In this document: in pieces, positions 38,016 through 46,966 of the stretch
Numbering within the stretch: the stretch's first letter is position 1
Layout: each line of letters opens with the position of its first letter
DNA from: Fabrea salina
Taxonomy: Eukaryota > Ciliophora > Heterotrichea > Heterotrichida > Fabreidae
NCBI GenBank assembly: GCA_022984795.1
Contig: JALIHJ010000007.1
Location: 62,001 to 126,000 of the forward strand
Reading direction: 5' to 3'
DNA: 64,000 nucleotides
Notes under the pieces: model-generated
The model's input: only the letters and a program-made list of their open reading frames with translations
Told to the model about the DNA's origin: nothing
Database searches by the model: none
Translations under genes and position numbers: made by a program

Positions 38016-39425
38016 TTTTATTGGAGTTGAAGTGATTCAAAGGTTTTTATTTATTGATACTTTACTATCTGGAAACTGTTAGGCTATAGTAAGTTTTGGG
38101 CTTCTGCAGTCATTGTTTTGGCGTTCTGAGCGGTTCTTGAAAGCGCACTTTAAATGTTTATTTTTGATCACGATTCTTTCCTTGCTCTGAGTTTCTGTGA
38201 TTCTAAATGCTTTAAGGTGTTTGGTTCTGAGTTTTGTGTAGCGTTTCTCGAGTTGCTTCTTTCAAAGAGACTTTGCATGCTTCATTTACTTGCTCCCACA
38301 GGATTCTGGTTGCTTTGTGGAGACCAGAAGCACTAAATCTATTGCAAGTGGCTATGCGTAGAGTTATTCAGGTGCTGCACCGCCTCGTCCACTACAAATG
38401 ACTTTTTCCCAAAAACTTACAATGTTCAGGGATTCCATCTCATGCAATGCTTTTTGACCACTACCTTCTGAACTTAGGGGCTTGTGCAGGCTAAAAAGCA
38501 GCTAGGAACAACTTCTAAGAGCTGTTTCAGCCAAGACACAGCTGTGAGCACACAAGAAATTTCAAATCGCCAAATCACCAACGCTCTACTAAACCAGAAC
38601 ACAAGCACCCTAACTACTACTTAAGAACCGGAAAAGAAGAATTAACTCTAAGCATTACTAGAAAGTTCTAAGAAAATTAAGGCTCATATTGACCTTTTTA
38701 CACTTTAGAGTGATAAAGGGTTAACTGAAAATAAACTTTATAACTTTAGTTCAAATAAATTGTGTAATAGAGCTCTCTAGTTGCTAAGGAATATCCAGGT
38801 ATAAAAATATTTTCAGTTTAAAGCTTGTTTAGAAGGTATAACTTAAATTTATACAAAATATTAAATAACTAAGATTTACCTTTTAAAGAAAACTCTAAAC
38901 ACACCACAGGTCTTAGAATCCCAAGGCAGGCCCAGGGAGTCAATATTTTCCATATTTTCCCAGTTCAAAGCCTTTAGGAAAGAATAACTATGGAACCATT
39001 AAAAGCCCTTAGGACCTTTCCCGCCACTCAAAAAACTCTGAATTATCACATGCTTTAAGCTTCTGCGCCCTACCAAGTAGTTTCTAAGCAATAAAATTCA
39101 ATCCGGAAAAATTAAAACTTAAAATTACCAAAAGGCTGTTTTGGGTGGGTTAGAGTCCACCACAGCAGTCCCCATTCAATATACTGAACTCTAATCAGAG
39201 CAGTTCTTAGTTAACACTCTCCTAGCTAGGAACTCCCTCTAATGCAAATTTTCAAACTGCTACGGTTATTTTTTTGGTTGAGTGCGATTTTCGAACAAAT
39301 AAATTACAAAGTTGCTGCTTAGGGGTTATGGATTATTCATTTAAGTTGGTTCCTTGATTCTTTCCTTCTAAGTAGATTCAAAAATGAACTTATTTTGATT
39401 AAATTTCTAACAACTTATAATAAAA
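38016..39425. other. Largest gene-poor stretch (1.4 kb)
   Basis: No reading frame here looks coding on either strand; the best (38154-38336) has ordinary shadow composition. Adjacent to 38015 lies the upstream region of the giant gene (ATG preceded by AATAAAA). The last ~400 bp before 39426 are strongly AT-rich and end in TTATAATAAAAATG, matching the upstream end of the paralogous gene at 54783. I see no tRNA, known RNA or terminal repeats. It may carry regulatory sites for two surface-protein genes transcribed outward. Confidence 0.6.
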
Positions 39426-40508
39426 ATGTGGCAGAAAGCAATTCTCGCAGTATGCTTAGCGGCTTTGGCTCTAGGCCAAGAGACTGACAACTGTTTCGAC
39501 GTACAGTGCGGTACCGGAACCACAACTAGTAATTGTGTTACAATCGACTCTGCAAGCAAAAACGTGACACTGACTCCTTGCGCCGAAAACTATCTTTGCT
39601 CTTCGGGAAGCTTTTCAAGTTACATTGGCGCTAGTTCTTTTGAAGGTTCTTGCTTTAACTTTGGAACAGATGAAGCCGAAACCACTGACGATTGCAGCTA
39701 CTATCCAGGCAGTCAAGATGCAGGTGAGTCATGTTGTGTAGACGCTGACTGCTTCAGTGGAAGCTGCAGCTCAAAAACTTGTGGCCCAGTTGGTGAAGGA
39801 GAAGCTTGCGAATCTTACGATCAATGTGACGTTAACTACTACTGCAGCAACTCAAAGTGCACTGCAGCTAAAGATGACGGCGAGTCTTGCGGAGATGACG
39901 ACGAAGAATGCAAAGCTGGCTCAGCCTGCAACAAAGGAAGTTGCACTAAGCTCTATAGCTTAGATGATGGAGCAAGTTCCGATAGCGACAAGTTCTGCAA
40001 ATCAGGATGGGAAACCGAAGACAAGTGCCTCAGCGTAACTTCAGTTTCAGTTGGTGACGCACAGCTTGAGTCGCCTTTTAAATGCACAATAGGTGAGACT
40101 TGTAAATTTACATTTTCTGATGGAACTACTGATGAAAGAAAATGTTCTTGTGCAGGATCTAGTGGTACTAAAGGTTACTGCTATGACAGTAGGTATACCA
40201 GATACATGAAAGGCCACATGGATAAAGTCTACGCAGAATTCAGCGCTGGTGATGGAGGAAACTGTTACGGTGGAAGCTCACACAGCGGAAGCTTCTCTAC
40301 TCTGAGCAGTTGTGGGATGATTTCTCAAGAACTTTATGAATTCGAATCTAAGATGGAGCAACAGTATGAGAACTGGCCTCTCTATCAAAGTGGAGTTATT
40401 GACGGGTGTGCTTTGGCCTTAAACATTTTTGACCCTGACTATACTGAAGATGACTACGACTCTGCTTTTGGTCTCTTGGCTTCTCTAGCCTTACTAACCC
40501 TTAACTAA
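39426..40508 (+). CDS. Secreted Cys-rich surface protein with GPI-type C-terminus (paralog of 53692-54783)
   Basis: This is a 360-aa protein. Signal peptide MWQKAILAVCLAALALG. The ectodomain has many cysteines in repeating short motifs: CVDADCFSGSCSSKTCGPVG, CESYDQCDVNYYCSNSKC, DGESCGDDDEECKAGSACNK and KDKCLSVTSV-type strands. The C-terminal hydrophobic tail (FGLLASLALLTLN) after a small-residue stretch looks like a GPI attachment signal. Such anchored Cys-rich proteins coat ciliate cells (compare immobilisation antigens), but I do not identify the family. A full-length paralog sits 14 kb away on the other strand, with matching signal, cysteine pattern and tail. Confidence 0.82.
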   Translation: MWQKAILAVCLAALALGQETDNCFDVQCGTGTTTSNCVTIDSASKNVTLTPCAENYLCSSGSFSSYIGASSFEGSCFNFGTDEAETTDDCSYYPGSQDAGESCCVDADCFSGSCSSKTCGPVGEGEACESYDQCDVNYYCSNSKCTAAKDDGESCGDDDEECKAGSACNKGSCTKLYSLDDGASSDSDKFCKSGWETEDKCLSVTSVSVGDAQLESPFKCTIGETCKFTFSDGTTDERKCSCAGSSGTKGYCYDSRYTRYMKGHMDKVYAEFSAGDGGNCYGGSSHSGSFSTLSSCGMISQELYEFESKMEQQYENWPLYQSGVIDGCALALNIFDPDYTEDDYDSAFGLLASLALLTLN

Positions 40509-40519
40509 AGAGTTACTTT

Positions 40520-41089
40520 TTAACGAGTTGTTTTGTGCAAGTAAGCGCACTGGGCTCCTCTTTTGCAGTAGCCTCTCATGTAGAAGTTGCAGACGACCTT
40601 TGGGGATTCTTCGTGTCTGTACCTGCACTTGGTTCCGTAAGGACAGCCTTGAGGAGTTTTAAAAAGTTTGCAAGGGATGTTTTTACCATGGTTGAACTTG
40701 CAGAGTTTGCCCCTGTGACAAGGCAAGCCTTCAAGGGCTTTTTTGCAAGGAATAAGCTTTAAGTTATGTTCAAAAGGGCACTGAGTTCCTTTGGGGCAAA
40801 CATCGCCTTCAATTAAAAAGTTGCAGGGCTTCTTGACCTTTTTAGGTTGTGAGCGCTTTTGGAGGGTTTCGATTAAGTTAATTACATCAGTGGAGTTTTC
40901 TATCTTAGTTTTAAACGGTTTTTTGCATACAAAGCAACTAGGGACTCTAGTTCTCCTGGACCAGTTGCCTACACAGACCTTGCAGAATATATGTCCGCAC
41001 TCCAGCATTTGTGGGCACCTTGTACTTCTGTTAAAGGTTTCTGTGCAGATTCCACAGGAAGTCAAAGCTTCCATATCACGCTGTTCCAT
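40520..41089 (-). CDS. RING plus four CCCH zinc-finger protein, putative RNA-binding E3 ligase
   Basis: This is a 189-aa protein. A RING-type finger at ~12-60 reads CGICTETFNRSTRCPQMLEC, then GHIFCKVCVGNWSRR and CFVCKKPF. Four CCCH fingers follow: CNFLIEGDVCPKGTQCPFEH, CKKALEGLPCHRGKLCKFNH, CKLFKTPQGCPYGTKCRYRH and CNFYMRGYCKRGAQCAYLH. This layout recalls makorin-like proteins, with a RING that ubiquitinates and CCCH fingers that bind RNA. The finger order (RING first) differs from metazoan makorins. It is 11 bp from the convergent stop of the GPI-type gene and divergent from centrin (26 bp). Confidence 0.85.
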   Translation of the reverse strand: MEQRDMEALTSCGICTETFNRSTRCPQMLECGHIFCKVCVGNWSRRTRVPSCFVCKKPFKTKIENSTDVINLIETLQKRSQPKKVKKPCNFLIEGDVCPKGTQCPFEHNLKLIPCKKALEGLPCHRGKLCKFNHGKNIPCKLFKTPQGCPYGTKCRYRHEESPKVVCNFYMRGYCKRGAQCAYLHKTTR

Positions 41090-41115
41090 TTATCTAGAAG
41101 CGTTCATAAATTTAA

Positions 41116-41616
41116 ATGGCATCCTTAAGAAGACCCCCAGCGCGAGGAGCAAGGAAAGGGCGTTCTGAACTAACTGAAGAGCAAAAACAAGAAGTAAAAG
41201 AAGCCTTTGACTTGTTTGACACCGACGGTTCAGGCAGCATTGACTCGAAAGAACTCAAAGTAGCCATGAGGGCTTTGGGATTCGAACCCCGCAAAGAAGA
41301 AGTCAGAAGAATGATAGCTGAAGTAGACAAAGACGGCTCTGGGACTATTGAGTTCCCTGAGTTCCTCGAAATGATGGCCGCCAAAATTGCAGAGCGCGAC
41401 CCTAGAGAAGAGATCCTCAAAGCCTTTAGGCTTTTTGACGATGACGAAACAGGCAAGATTTCTTTCAAAAACTTAAAAAGAGTTGCTCGTGAGTTAGGCG
41501 AAAACATGACTGACGAAGAGTTGATGGAAATGATTGAAGAAGCTGACAGGGACGGCGACGGAGAAATCAGTGAAGAAGAGTTCTTGAGGATTATGAAGAA
41601 AACTAACTTGTTTTAA
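41116..41616 (+). CDS. Centrin
   Basis: This is a 166-aa protein. After a basic N-terminus ([18 protein letters not shown]), four EF-hands follow: [36 protein letters not shown] and [12 protein letters not shown]. Loops 1, 2 and 4 keep canonical calcium ligands and loop 3 is weaker, a common centrin pattern. [16 protein letters not shown] and the ending [14 protein letters not shown] are family hallmarks. Centrins act at basal bodies and, in heterotrichs, in contractile fibre systems. It shares a 26-bp divergent intergenic region with the RING/CCCH gene. Confidence 0.96.
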   Translation: MASLRRPPARGARKGRSELTEEQKQEVKEAFDLFDTDGSGSIDSKELKVAMRALGFEPRKEEVRRMIAEVDKDGSGTIEFPEFLEMMAAKIAERDPREEILKAFRLFDDDETGKISFKNLKRVARELGENMTDEELMEMIEEADRDGDGEISEEEFLRIMKKTNLF

Positions 41617-41665
41617 GCACTGTTTGTGTTCTATATTTAACTTTGGTAGAAATAAATCATACAAG

Positions 41666-41917
41666 ATGGAAATAACTACCTTTGCCAAGCAAAAAACTTC
41701 AGGCAGCAGTTGTTCTTCTAAGCCTATGAGTATAATAAGTTTTGCAAACTGCAGCGAAAGGCACTCTAGGCCTAACTTTAAAGAGTCGCTATCAGAGAGA
41801 CTCGACAATATACATAGTGTATCAGAAATTTCACTATTCTCTGTAAAGACTGCTTTGAGTAAGAAGCACAAGGACTATGAAGGACGTTCTAGGTGTTCGC
41901 AGTGTGTAGTGCAGTAA
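41666..41917 (+). CDS. Unrecognised 83-aa Ser/Lys-rich protein
   Basis: The start at 41666 (MEITTFAKQKTSGSSCSSKP) is preferred over an upstream non-ATG frame extension. Composition is Ser-, Lys- and Cys-rich (NCSERHSRPNFKESLSERL) with no domain, signal or membrane segment. The tail SRCSQCVVQ contains a Cys pair. It is likely disordered and may be a phosphoprotein. No homolog comes to mind. It lies 49 bp after centrin in the same direction, and 45 bp from the convergent gene at 41963. Confidence 0.45.
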   Translation: MEITTFAKQKTSGSSCSSKPMSIISFANCSERHSRPNFKESLSERLDNIHSVSEISLFSVKTALSKKHKDYEGRSRCSQCVVQ

Positions 41918-41962
41918 ATTTTCAGGTAACTTGTCAGTCTATGACCAATAAACTAAGTTAAG

Positions 41963-42484
41963 TTAAAAAAAGTGTTTGGAAAATTCAGTGTTTCTAAAGC
42001 TAAGTGAGTCGTAGGAACTCATCAGGTTGTAGTTTTTGCTTCTTAGTTGAATAGGTCCCCTTCTGTAGTGTTCCATGTCAAGTGAGCGCTTTCTTTTGTA
42101 GTCTGGACGGACTCTGGGCGAAATGACTGAGTCGTTTTGGGAGTTACTTGAAGAAAGGTTGTTGGGGATTCTTAATCTTTGATCAGAGATTTTAAGTGGC
42201 TTAAGGGACTTTTGCTTCATGAGTCTTTCAACTAAGTTGCCTGGTTTAAATGGGAGTTTTTGAGTTGGTTTGGGGTTTGAAATTAGTGTGTTAGAGTCTT
42301 TTTTGTATATATGTGTACAAGGAGTTTTAGGAAGCCCAGCAGGGTAAGGAGTAGGCTTGGGAGGGGACCAAGGAGAGTGTTTTTCTTGGAAGAGGTTTTT
42401 GGACCCCTTTAAGTTGAGTTGTCTGACAGAGTGGATTTGGGAAGTGTGTTCTTCAGTGCTGTTTAAGTCTTCTTCTTCACTCAT
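41963..42484 (-). CDS. Unrecognised 173-aa Pro/Ser/Lys-rich protein
   Basis: It starts MSEEEDLNSTEEHTSQIHSV and becomes basic. Recurrent proline-directed sites (SPWSPPKPTPYPAGLPKTP, SPRVRPDYKRKRSLDMEHY) suggest kinase regulation. There is no fold, signal or membrane segment; it looks disordered. No family is recognised. It is transcribed in the same direction as, and 32 bp downstream of, a 36-codon reading frame (42517-42627) and the DYRK gene. Confidence 0.5.
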   Translation of the reverse strand: MSEEEDLNSTEEHTSQIHSVRQLNLKGSKNLFQEKHSPWSPPKPTPYPAGLPKTPCTHIYKKDSNTLISNPKPTQKLPFKPGNLVERLMKQKSLKPLKISDQRLRIPNNLSSSNSQNDSVISPRVRPDYKRKRSLDMEHYRRGPIQLRSKNYNLMSSYDSLSFRNTEFSKHFF

Positions 42485-42516
42485 TAAAATGTTATTAAAG
42501 GTTACTGAGAATTGTG

Positions 42517-42627
42517 TTAAGCTTCTTTTTTGGGCTCTTCTTCTTTCTTGGGTTCTTGTTTCTTGGACCTGCTTGGCTTGCCTGAAAGGTACTGCCTGTA
42601 TCTTGGGTCACTTACCAAGTAAAGCAT
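42517..42627 (-). CDS. Possible 36-aa microprotein
   Basis: The frame reads MLYLVSDPRYRQYLSGKPSR and ends in a Lys/Glu/Pro tail (KKEEEPKKEA). The start has the usual AT-rich context (ATAAAAATG). It fills a 184-bp gap between two minus-strand genes that would otherwise be unusually large for this neighbourhood. Strong charge patterning favours real coding, but the length is too short to be sure. It could also be one exon of a longer gene. Confidence 0.4.
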   Translation of the reverse strand: MLYLVSDPRYRQYLSGKPSRSKKQEPKKEEEPKKEA

Positions 42628-42668
42628 TTTTATAAATGGAAGAGGTTCGACTTAAATAACTACTTATA

Positions 42669-44156
42669 TTAAATATAATCTTTAGGAGTAGATTCTAAGG
42701 AATCCTTTTGCTCTTGAGCACTTTTAGGTTTCGACGGGTACTTAGGCTTCAGGTCTTCCTCTGCAGAACTGGACCCAGCGCACTGAGGCGAGTGGTACAA
42801 AGAGTTAGAACGCGAGACTTCAGTTGATTGCTTCGAATACGAAGACAAGTTGGAAGCTGAAGAGTTCTTTCTGCCCTTTAAGTACATAGCACTGATTTGG
42901 TAACTGAAAGGGTCCTTTTTGTTTTTGGGCTTTGGGAAAGGGAAGTCGTTGGCAGGCCAGGGCACTGGAGAGAACTTAGCTACTATGTCTTTGTTGATTT
43001 TAAGGGAGTTGAGTTGGTCAGTCTCAGTTCTGTTGTCCAAAACCAACTTGCCTCCGTGGACCTTTGCGAAGAACAAGTGCTGCATAGCTTCTTGGGGCTT
43101 AACTCGCTTTTCAGGGTCGAACTCCAGCATTCTCTGTACGAGGTCTAAGAAGTTCAGGTAGTCTAGTTCAGATTGTTCTCCTATTCCTAGTACTTCTCTG
43201 AGGTTAGCTTTAGGTGTATATACATGTGCAAAGCGCAACTCAAACCTAGGTCTCATTTTGAAGAAGTCAGCTGCTACTCTGCTGTTGCGGATCATTTTGT
43301 TAGGAGGCATTCCCAAGACTTCAACGATTTTGCCCATTTGGTCCACTCTGTTGCTGCCACAGAACAAAGGGTGTCCGAGGTGGAGCTCTGCCAAAATACA
43401 GCCTAAACTCCACATGTCTATTCCTTGGTGGTAAGGCAACTCCAAAAGAACTTCTGGAGCCCGGTAGTAACGACTTTGGACGTATTTGTAAATTGGCGAC
43501 CCAGAAAAGCAGGAGCTTCCCAGGTCAATGGCTTTGATAAGGGCCATGTCAGGTTCAGTTAGCATTATGTTTTCAGGTTTCAAGTCGCAGTGGACCAAGT
43601 GCTCCTTTGATAGGAGTTCTAGAAGCTGAAGCAGCTGCCAGCCCAACAAGCGAATGTTTCTGACCGAAAACCCTTTGAAGAAGTTTTCCCTAAGGGTTGT
43701 GAAGAGTGTTTTGTGGAGGTATTCAAGTACAATGCACGTGAAGCCGTTTACTTCAAAGTGATCAAGTAGCTTGACAACTAAGTCTTTTCCATCCGACGAG
43801 TTCAGAATTCTCAGGTGCTTGATTTCAGAGGTTGACTTTGTGTGGCTTTGCTTTATGACTTTAACTGCCACGTAAACTTGGCTGGCCTCGTCCCAGGCCT
43901 TGGATACTTTGCCGAAGGACCCCTTTCCAATAGTTTGGATAATGCGGTATCGAGAACGTAAAAGGTTCCCTGGGGTCAGTAATTCATTTAATAGTTGACG
44001 CTTGTGCTTGGCCTGGACATAAGAGTAAATATCAGATATTGATATTGTCAGCTTCTTAAGGAGCACTTGCGAAACAGGCTTCATTATAAAGTCTCCGCTC
44101 GAGCTGTTACTTAATTCTCTAGAGTCTAAGTTTTCTTCTGAGTTTAAGTATTCCAT
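42669..44156 (-). CDS. DYRK-family dual-specificity protein kinase
   Basis: This is a 495-aa protein; I use the ATG at 44154-44156 (MEYLNSEENLDSRELSNSSS). The kinase domain (~70-370) has the Gly loop IGKGSFGKVSKAWDEA, catalytic VHCDLKPENIML (the Cys in HCDLKPEN is DYRK-typical), and a DLGSSCF motif in place of DFG. The activation loop YKYVQSRYYRAPEVLL has the Y-x-Y that DYRKs autophosphorylate during translation. The preceding LLTPGNLLRSRYRIIQTIG region resembles a DYRK-homology box. The C-tail is Ser/Lys/Pro-rich. DYRKs control cell growth and differentiation. It is divergent from the MGNQC gene. Confidence 0.93.
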   Translation of the reverse strand: MEYLNSEENLDSRELSNSSSGDFIMKPVSQVLLKKLTISISDIYSYVQAKHKRQLLNELLTPGNLLRSRYRIIQTIGKGSFGKVSKAWDEASQVYVAVKVIKQSHTKSTSEIKHLRILNSSDGKDLVVKLLDHFEVNGFTCIVLEYLHKTLFTTLRENFFKGFSVRNIRLLGWQLLQLLELLSKEHLVHCDLKPENIMLTEPDMALIKAIDLGSSCFSGSPIYKYVQSRYYRAPEVLLELPYHQGIDMWSLGCILAELHLGHPLFCGSNRVDQMGKIVEVLGMPPNKMIRNSRVAADFFKMRPRFELRFAHVYTPKANLREVLGIGEQSELDYLNFLDLVQRMLEFDPEKRVKPQEAMQHLFFAKVHGGKLVLDNRTETDQLNSLKINKDIVAKFSPVPWPANDFPFPKPKNKKDPFSYQISAMYLKGRKNSSASNLSSYSKQSTEVSRSNSLYHSPQCAGSSSAEEDLKPKYPSKPKSAQEQKDSLESTPKDYI

Positions 44157-44228
44157 TTTCAACAGATGATTTTTATTTAACTACTGCAAATTCACGCACT
44201 TAAAACCCAATAGTTGCTTGTAAAGAAT

Positions 44229-44471
44229 ATGGGAAACCAGTGTTTGTCACAAAGCAGAACTGAAGAAGCACTTAACTCTGCAAGTTACTTCTGGAGCAGC
44301 CCTTCAATTAAAAAGCTAGGCAAGAGACAAAACCCCCCTAAGTCTTACTATGTAGGAACTATGTACCGTGGAAAAAAGTCCATAATGACTGAAGAAGAAC
44401 TTTGGGCCGTGAGGAAAATCATCAAGGCATTCAGGAACTACAAAGCCAAAAAAGCCCAGAATCCTTTGTAA
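44229..44471 (+). CDS. 80-aa protein with N-myristoylation/palmitoylation signal
   Basis: The start MGNQCLSQSRTEEALNSASY has Gly2 for N-myristoylation and Cys5 for palmitoylation, a dual signal for stable membrane attachment. The remainder is basic (KKLGKRQNPPKSYYVGTMYR) and ends in an amphipathic helix (EEELWAVRKIIKAFRNYKAK) with an IQ-like look. It could tether calmodulin or centrin at the cortex; that is inference. No family is recognised. It starts 72 bp from the divergent DYRK start and ends 20 bp before SPEF1. Confidence 0.6.
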   Translation: MGNQCLSQSRTEEALNSASYFWSSPSIKKLGKRQNPPKSYYVGTMYRGKKSIMTEEELWAVRKIIKAFRNYKAKKAQNPL

Positions 44472-44491
44472 ACGTTCTTTAATAAACTAAG

Positions 44492-45091
44492 ATGGCCCGA
44501 ATCCTAGAGGCTCCACAACAACTAGAAGAAGAAGAAATCCAGTCTCTTTACGAGTGGGTTGACGAGTTCCCTCTTTCAAGGCCCAAACGCAACATCACGC
44601 GGGACTTTGCAGACGGAGCAATGATGGCAGAAATAATAAAGCATTATTTCCCAAGGATGGTAGAACTCCACAACTACCCCCAAGCCCACGCCTTACAGAA
44701 AAAACTAGAGAACTGGAACACACTTAACAAAAAGGTGTTCCGCAAAATGGGGTTCCAAATCTCTCGAAACGACATCGACCAAGTAATTAACTGTGCCCCA
44801 GATGCAATTGAAAGAGTCCTAAAACTAATTCGGGAAAAGATAACTGAGTTCAGAGAACGAGGCAGGTCCCCTGAAATAACTTCTAAAAAGTCTCCTTCTG
44901 CTCCTCCCAAACCTAAACAGTCCCAGCAAGAAAGAAAAGATGCTCCCGAGAAAGACAAAATGATTCAGGAGTTAAGAGAAACTGTAGAAGTTCTTGAGCA
45001 AAAAATCATGAAGATGGAACAACTCCTTAAACTTAAGGACTCCAAAATCCAAATGCTAAGTAATAAGCTCGCTGCTGCTGGGATTAATTAA
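44492..45091 (+). CDS. SPEF1: SPEF1/CLAMP-family calponin-homology microtubule-bundling protein
   Basis: This is a 199-aa protein. The N-terminal CH domain (~10-115) has LYEWVDEFPLSRPKRNITRD, FADGAMMAEIIKHYFPRMVE, LHNYPQAHALQKKLENWNTL and NKKVFRKMGFQI, all diagnostic of the SPEF1/CLAMP family. The C-terminal coiled coil (~148-198: ELRETVEVLEQKIMKMEQLL) mediates dimerisation. In known cases the protein bundles and stabilises microtubules at the central apparatus of cilia and in cortical arrays. It follows the MGNQC gene by 20 bp in tandem. Confidence 0.93.
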   Translation: MARILEAPQQLEEEEIQSLYEWVDEFPLSRPKRNITRDFADGAMMAEIIKHYFPRMVELHNYPQAHALQKKLENWNTLNKKVFRKMGFQISRNDIDQVINCAPDAIERVLKLIREKITEFRERGRSPEITSKKSPSAPPKPKQSQQERKDAPEKDKMIQELRETVEVLEQKIMKMEQLLKLKDSKIQMLSNKLAAAGIN

Positions 45092-45160
45092 GTAAATTAA
45101 GCGGGACATGAAGAAGAATATGGAGGGGGTAACGAACTGTGTTGCCCCTTAGCATATAAG

Positions 45161-46204
45161 ATGAATAGTCCTTACAGCCTCTACAGTGCTTCTGCACTTG
45201 AGTGCACGGAAACCCTTAGTCCGAGCAGTTTGGACTCAACCCAAATGACTTCTGACTCAGACAACTCTGAATTAGCCTATGCAAAGAGCCTAGAAACCTC
45301 ACAAAGGGTCTTCAACCCTTACCTAGTCCACGTTTTCCAGCCTGACCTTTCTAGACTGATGTACTTGCAACTCATCCAGTGGATAAGCCAAGTTTGTCAA
45401 GAATTTTCTTTGAAAAGCGAAACTTTTTACTTGGCAATTATCCAAACAACTAGGTTTTTTGCCACAGAAATCAACGTTAAAAAGGAAGAACTCCAGTTAG
45501 TAGGAGTGGCTGCTATCAGTTTGGCTTGCAAAGTCGAAGAAGTTCTTCCCCTTAAAGGAGAACAACTTTCATGCAGTTCAGGATTCACTTACTCCGTTCC
45601 TAGGATAGCAGCTATGGAGCTGAGACTTCTGAAAGCCCTTAACTGGAAAGTTTACACTGTTACACCTTACAACTGGCTTTGCTTCGCAATGAAAGAATGG
45701 GATGAGTTCGTAGAAGACCATTGGTTGGCTGAAAATAGCTTAAGTGGATTTGGGGATGGGGAGCATCCTTTGTTTCTACAAGAAACCCAGGTCTCCTACG
45801 GGTGCTTCAGAAAGGCTGTTGCTTTGCTAGACAGTTTGTACTTCAGCATTGACTCTTACAGTTATTCATTCAAAGAAATCGCGCTTTCAGTGCTGTACGT
45901 GGTTGCAGTAACTCACTGCTTAGACTCAAAAGCTCTGCAAACTGCGCACAGAGAAAGCCTTGGAAGCTGCCTTAATTCAACAGTAAACAATTTTTTGTTT
46001 AGAAACTTTGAAGTGGTCTTAGAGGACTTAAGTGAAGAAATTCAGACGTGCTTGGAAAACTACTCAGTTTTAGAAGTAAATCCTGATTTGCAACTGGACA
46101 AAAGCAACTTTTGGAGGACTGGGTGTGCTTCGAATTACAAAGATTTTTTGTTCAGCCACATTTACTACCACAAAGCTGCCCTAGCTGCGCTAAAGCATCT
46201 ATAA
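45161..46204 (+). CDS. Cyclin
   Basis: This is a 347-aa protein. The cyclin box (~70-170) contains LMYLQLIQWISQVCQEFSLK, ETFYLAIIQTTRFFATEINV, QLVGVAAISLACKVEEVLPL (the KVEE motif with Lys/Glu needed for CDK contact) and MELRLLKALNWKVYTVTPYN. A second, weaker cyclin fold follows (~205-320). The box resembles A/B/D-type mitotic cyclins, but the exact class is unclear. No destruction box (RxxL) is evident in the Ser-rich N-terminus (SLYSASALECTETLSPSSLD). It is a presumed CDK activator. Confidence 0.88.
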   Translation: MNSPYSLYSASALECTETLSPSSLDSTQMTSDSDNSELAYAKSLETSQRVFNPYLVHVFQPDLSRLMYLQLIQWISQVCQEFSLKSETFYLAIIQTTRFFATEINVKKEELQLVGVAAISLACKVEEVLPLKGEQLSCSSGFTYSVPRIAAMELRLLKALNWKVYTVTPYNWLCFAMKEWDEFVEDHWLAENSLSGFGDGEHPLFLQETQVSYGCFRKAVALLDSLYFSIDSYSYSFKEIALSVLYVVAVTHCLDSKALQTAHRESLGSCLNSTVNNFLFRNFEVVLEDLSEEIQTCLENYSVLEVNPDLQLDKSNFWRTGCASNYKDFLFSHIYYHKAALAALKHL

Positions 46205-46369
46205 ACCTCCTTAAAGTCTTTTTAAGAGCACATTTGGAAACAGGGACTTTCCCAGGACAGTTTCCATTTTTTAATAAAAAAATGTCAAATTTTGGAGTAG
46301 CTGCATTTCATTTTAATCTAAAAAATGCATATAAAAGGGCATAACTTCCCATATTTTATAATAAATAAT

Positions 46370-46966
46370 ATGCTGGGAAGTCATATCAGCTCAGCTTTGG
46401 AGCAAACTTGCTCTAAAGAACTACCTTTCAAGTGCCAGTACTGCGACAAAAGCTTCAAGCGCAAATACTCTGTGGAAAGGCACATCAAAGTAGTTCATCT
46501 AGGACAGCGTCCCTTTGATTGCCAATGCGGCAAGAAGTTTGCCACGAAAGAACAACTAGACAGGCACATAATCACCAAGCACACCAGTGAACGCCCTTTC
46601 CCATGCGAAAAGGGCTGCGATAAATTCTTTTCCTCCCACAATGCCAGAGCCTACCACTACAAAATGCACCACGAAAACCTCAAGTTCAAGTGCGAATTCG
46701 TCGGATGCAACAGAGAATTCACCTCCCTCCGTCACCTACGAAGGCATCTCGAGAAACCTCACGACTCAAGTCTACACCTACTCACGCACAAGCTAGCCAA
46801 GAAGAAAGCTAAAATTGATAATCTCAAAAAGGAGATAAATGAGCTACGTCAGCAGAATCAGGCGTTGAATCAGATGATCGAATCGCGCACCCAGGCTTCC
46901 GAATTTGATGTTCTGAAGTTTGAAATCGATAATCAGGATGATTTCGATTTTTTTGTTAGCGTCTAA
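46370..46966 (+). CDS. C2H2 zinc-finger protein, TFIIIA-like, with C-terminal coiled coil
   Basis: I use the ATG at 46370 (198 aa). Four fingers: FKCQYCDKSFKRKYSVERHI, FDCQCGKKFATKEQLDRHII, FPCEKGCDKFFSSHNARAYH and FKCEFVGCNREFTSLRHLRR. The Cx4C spacing and HxxxxxH variants in the last two resemble TFIIIA fingers. A leucine-zipper-like coil follows (KIDNLKKEINELRQQNQALN), suggesting dimerisation. It is nuclear and probably binds DNA or RNA. TFIIIA itself normally has nine fingers, so orthology is not claimed. Confidence 0.86.
   Translation: MLGSHISSALEQTCSKELPFKCQYCDKSFKRKYSVERHIKVVHLGQRPFDCQCGKKFATKEQLDRHIITKHTSERPFPCEKGCDKFFSSHNARAYHYKMHHENLKFKCEFVGCNREFTSLRHLRRHLEKPHDSSLHLLTHKLAKKKAKIDNLKKEINELRQQNQALNQMIESRTQASEFDVLKFEIDNQDDFDFFVSV

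Noticed and set aside
38154-38336. A 60-aa frame in the large gene-free region
   Set aside because: Phe/Leu/Ser-rich without pattern, no family and no intron partner; typical of chance frames in AT-rich DNA.
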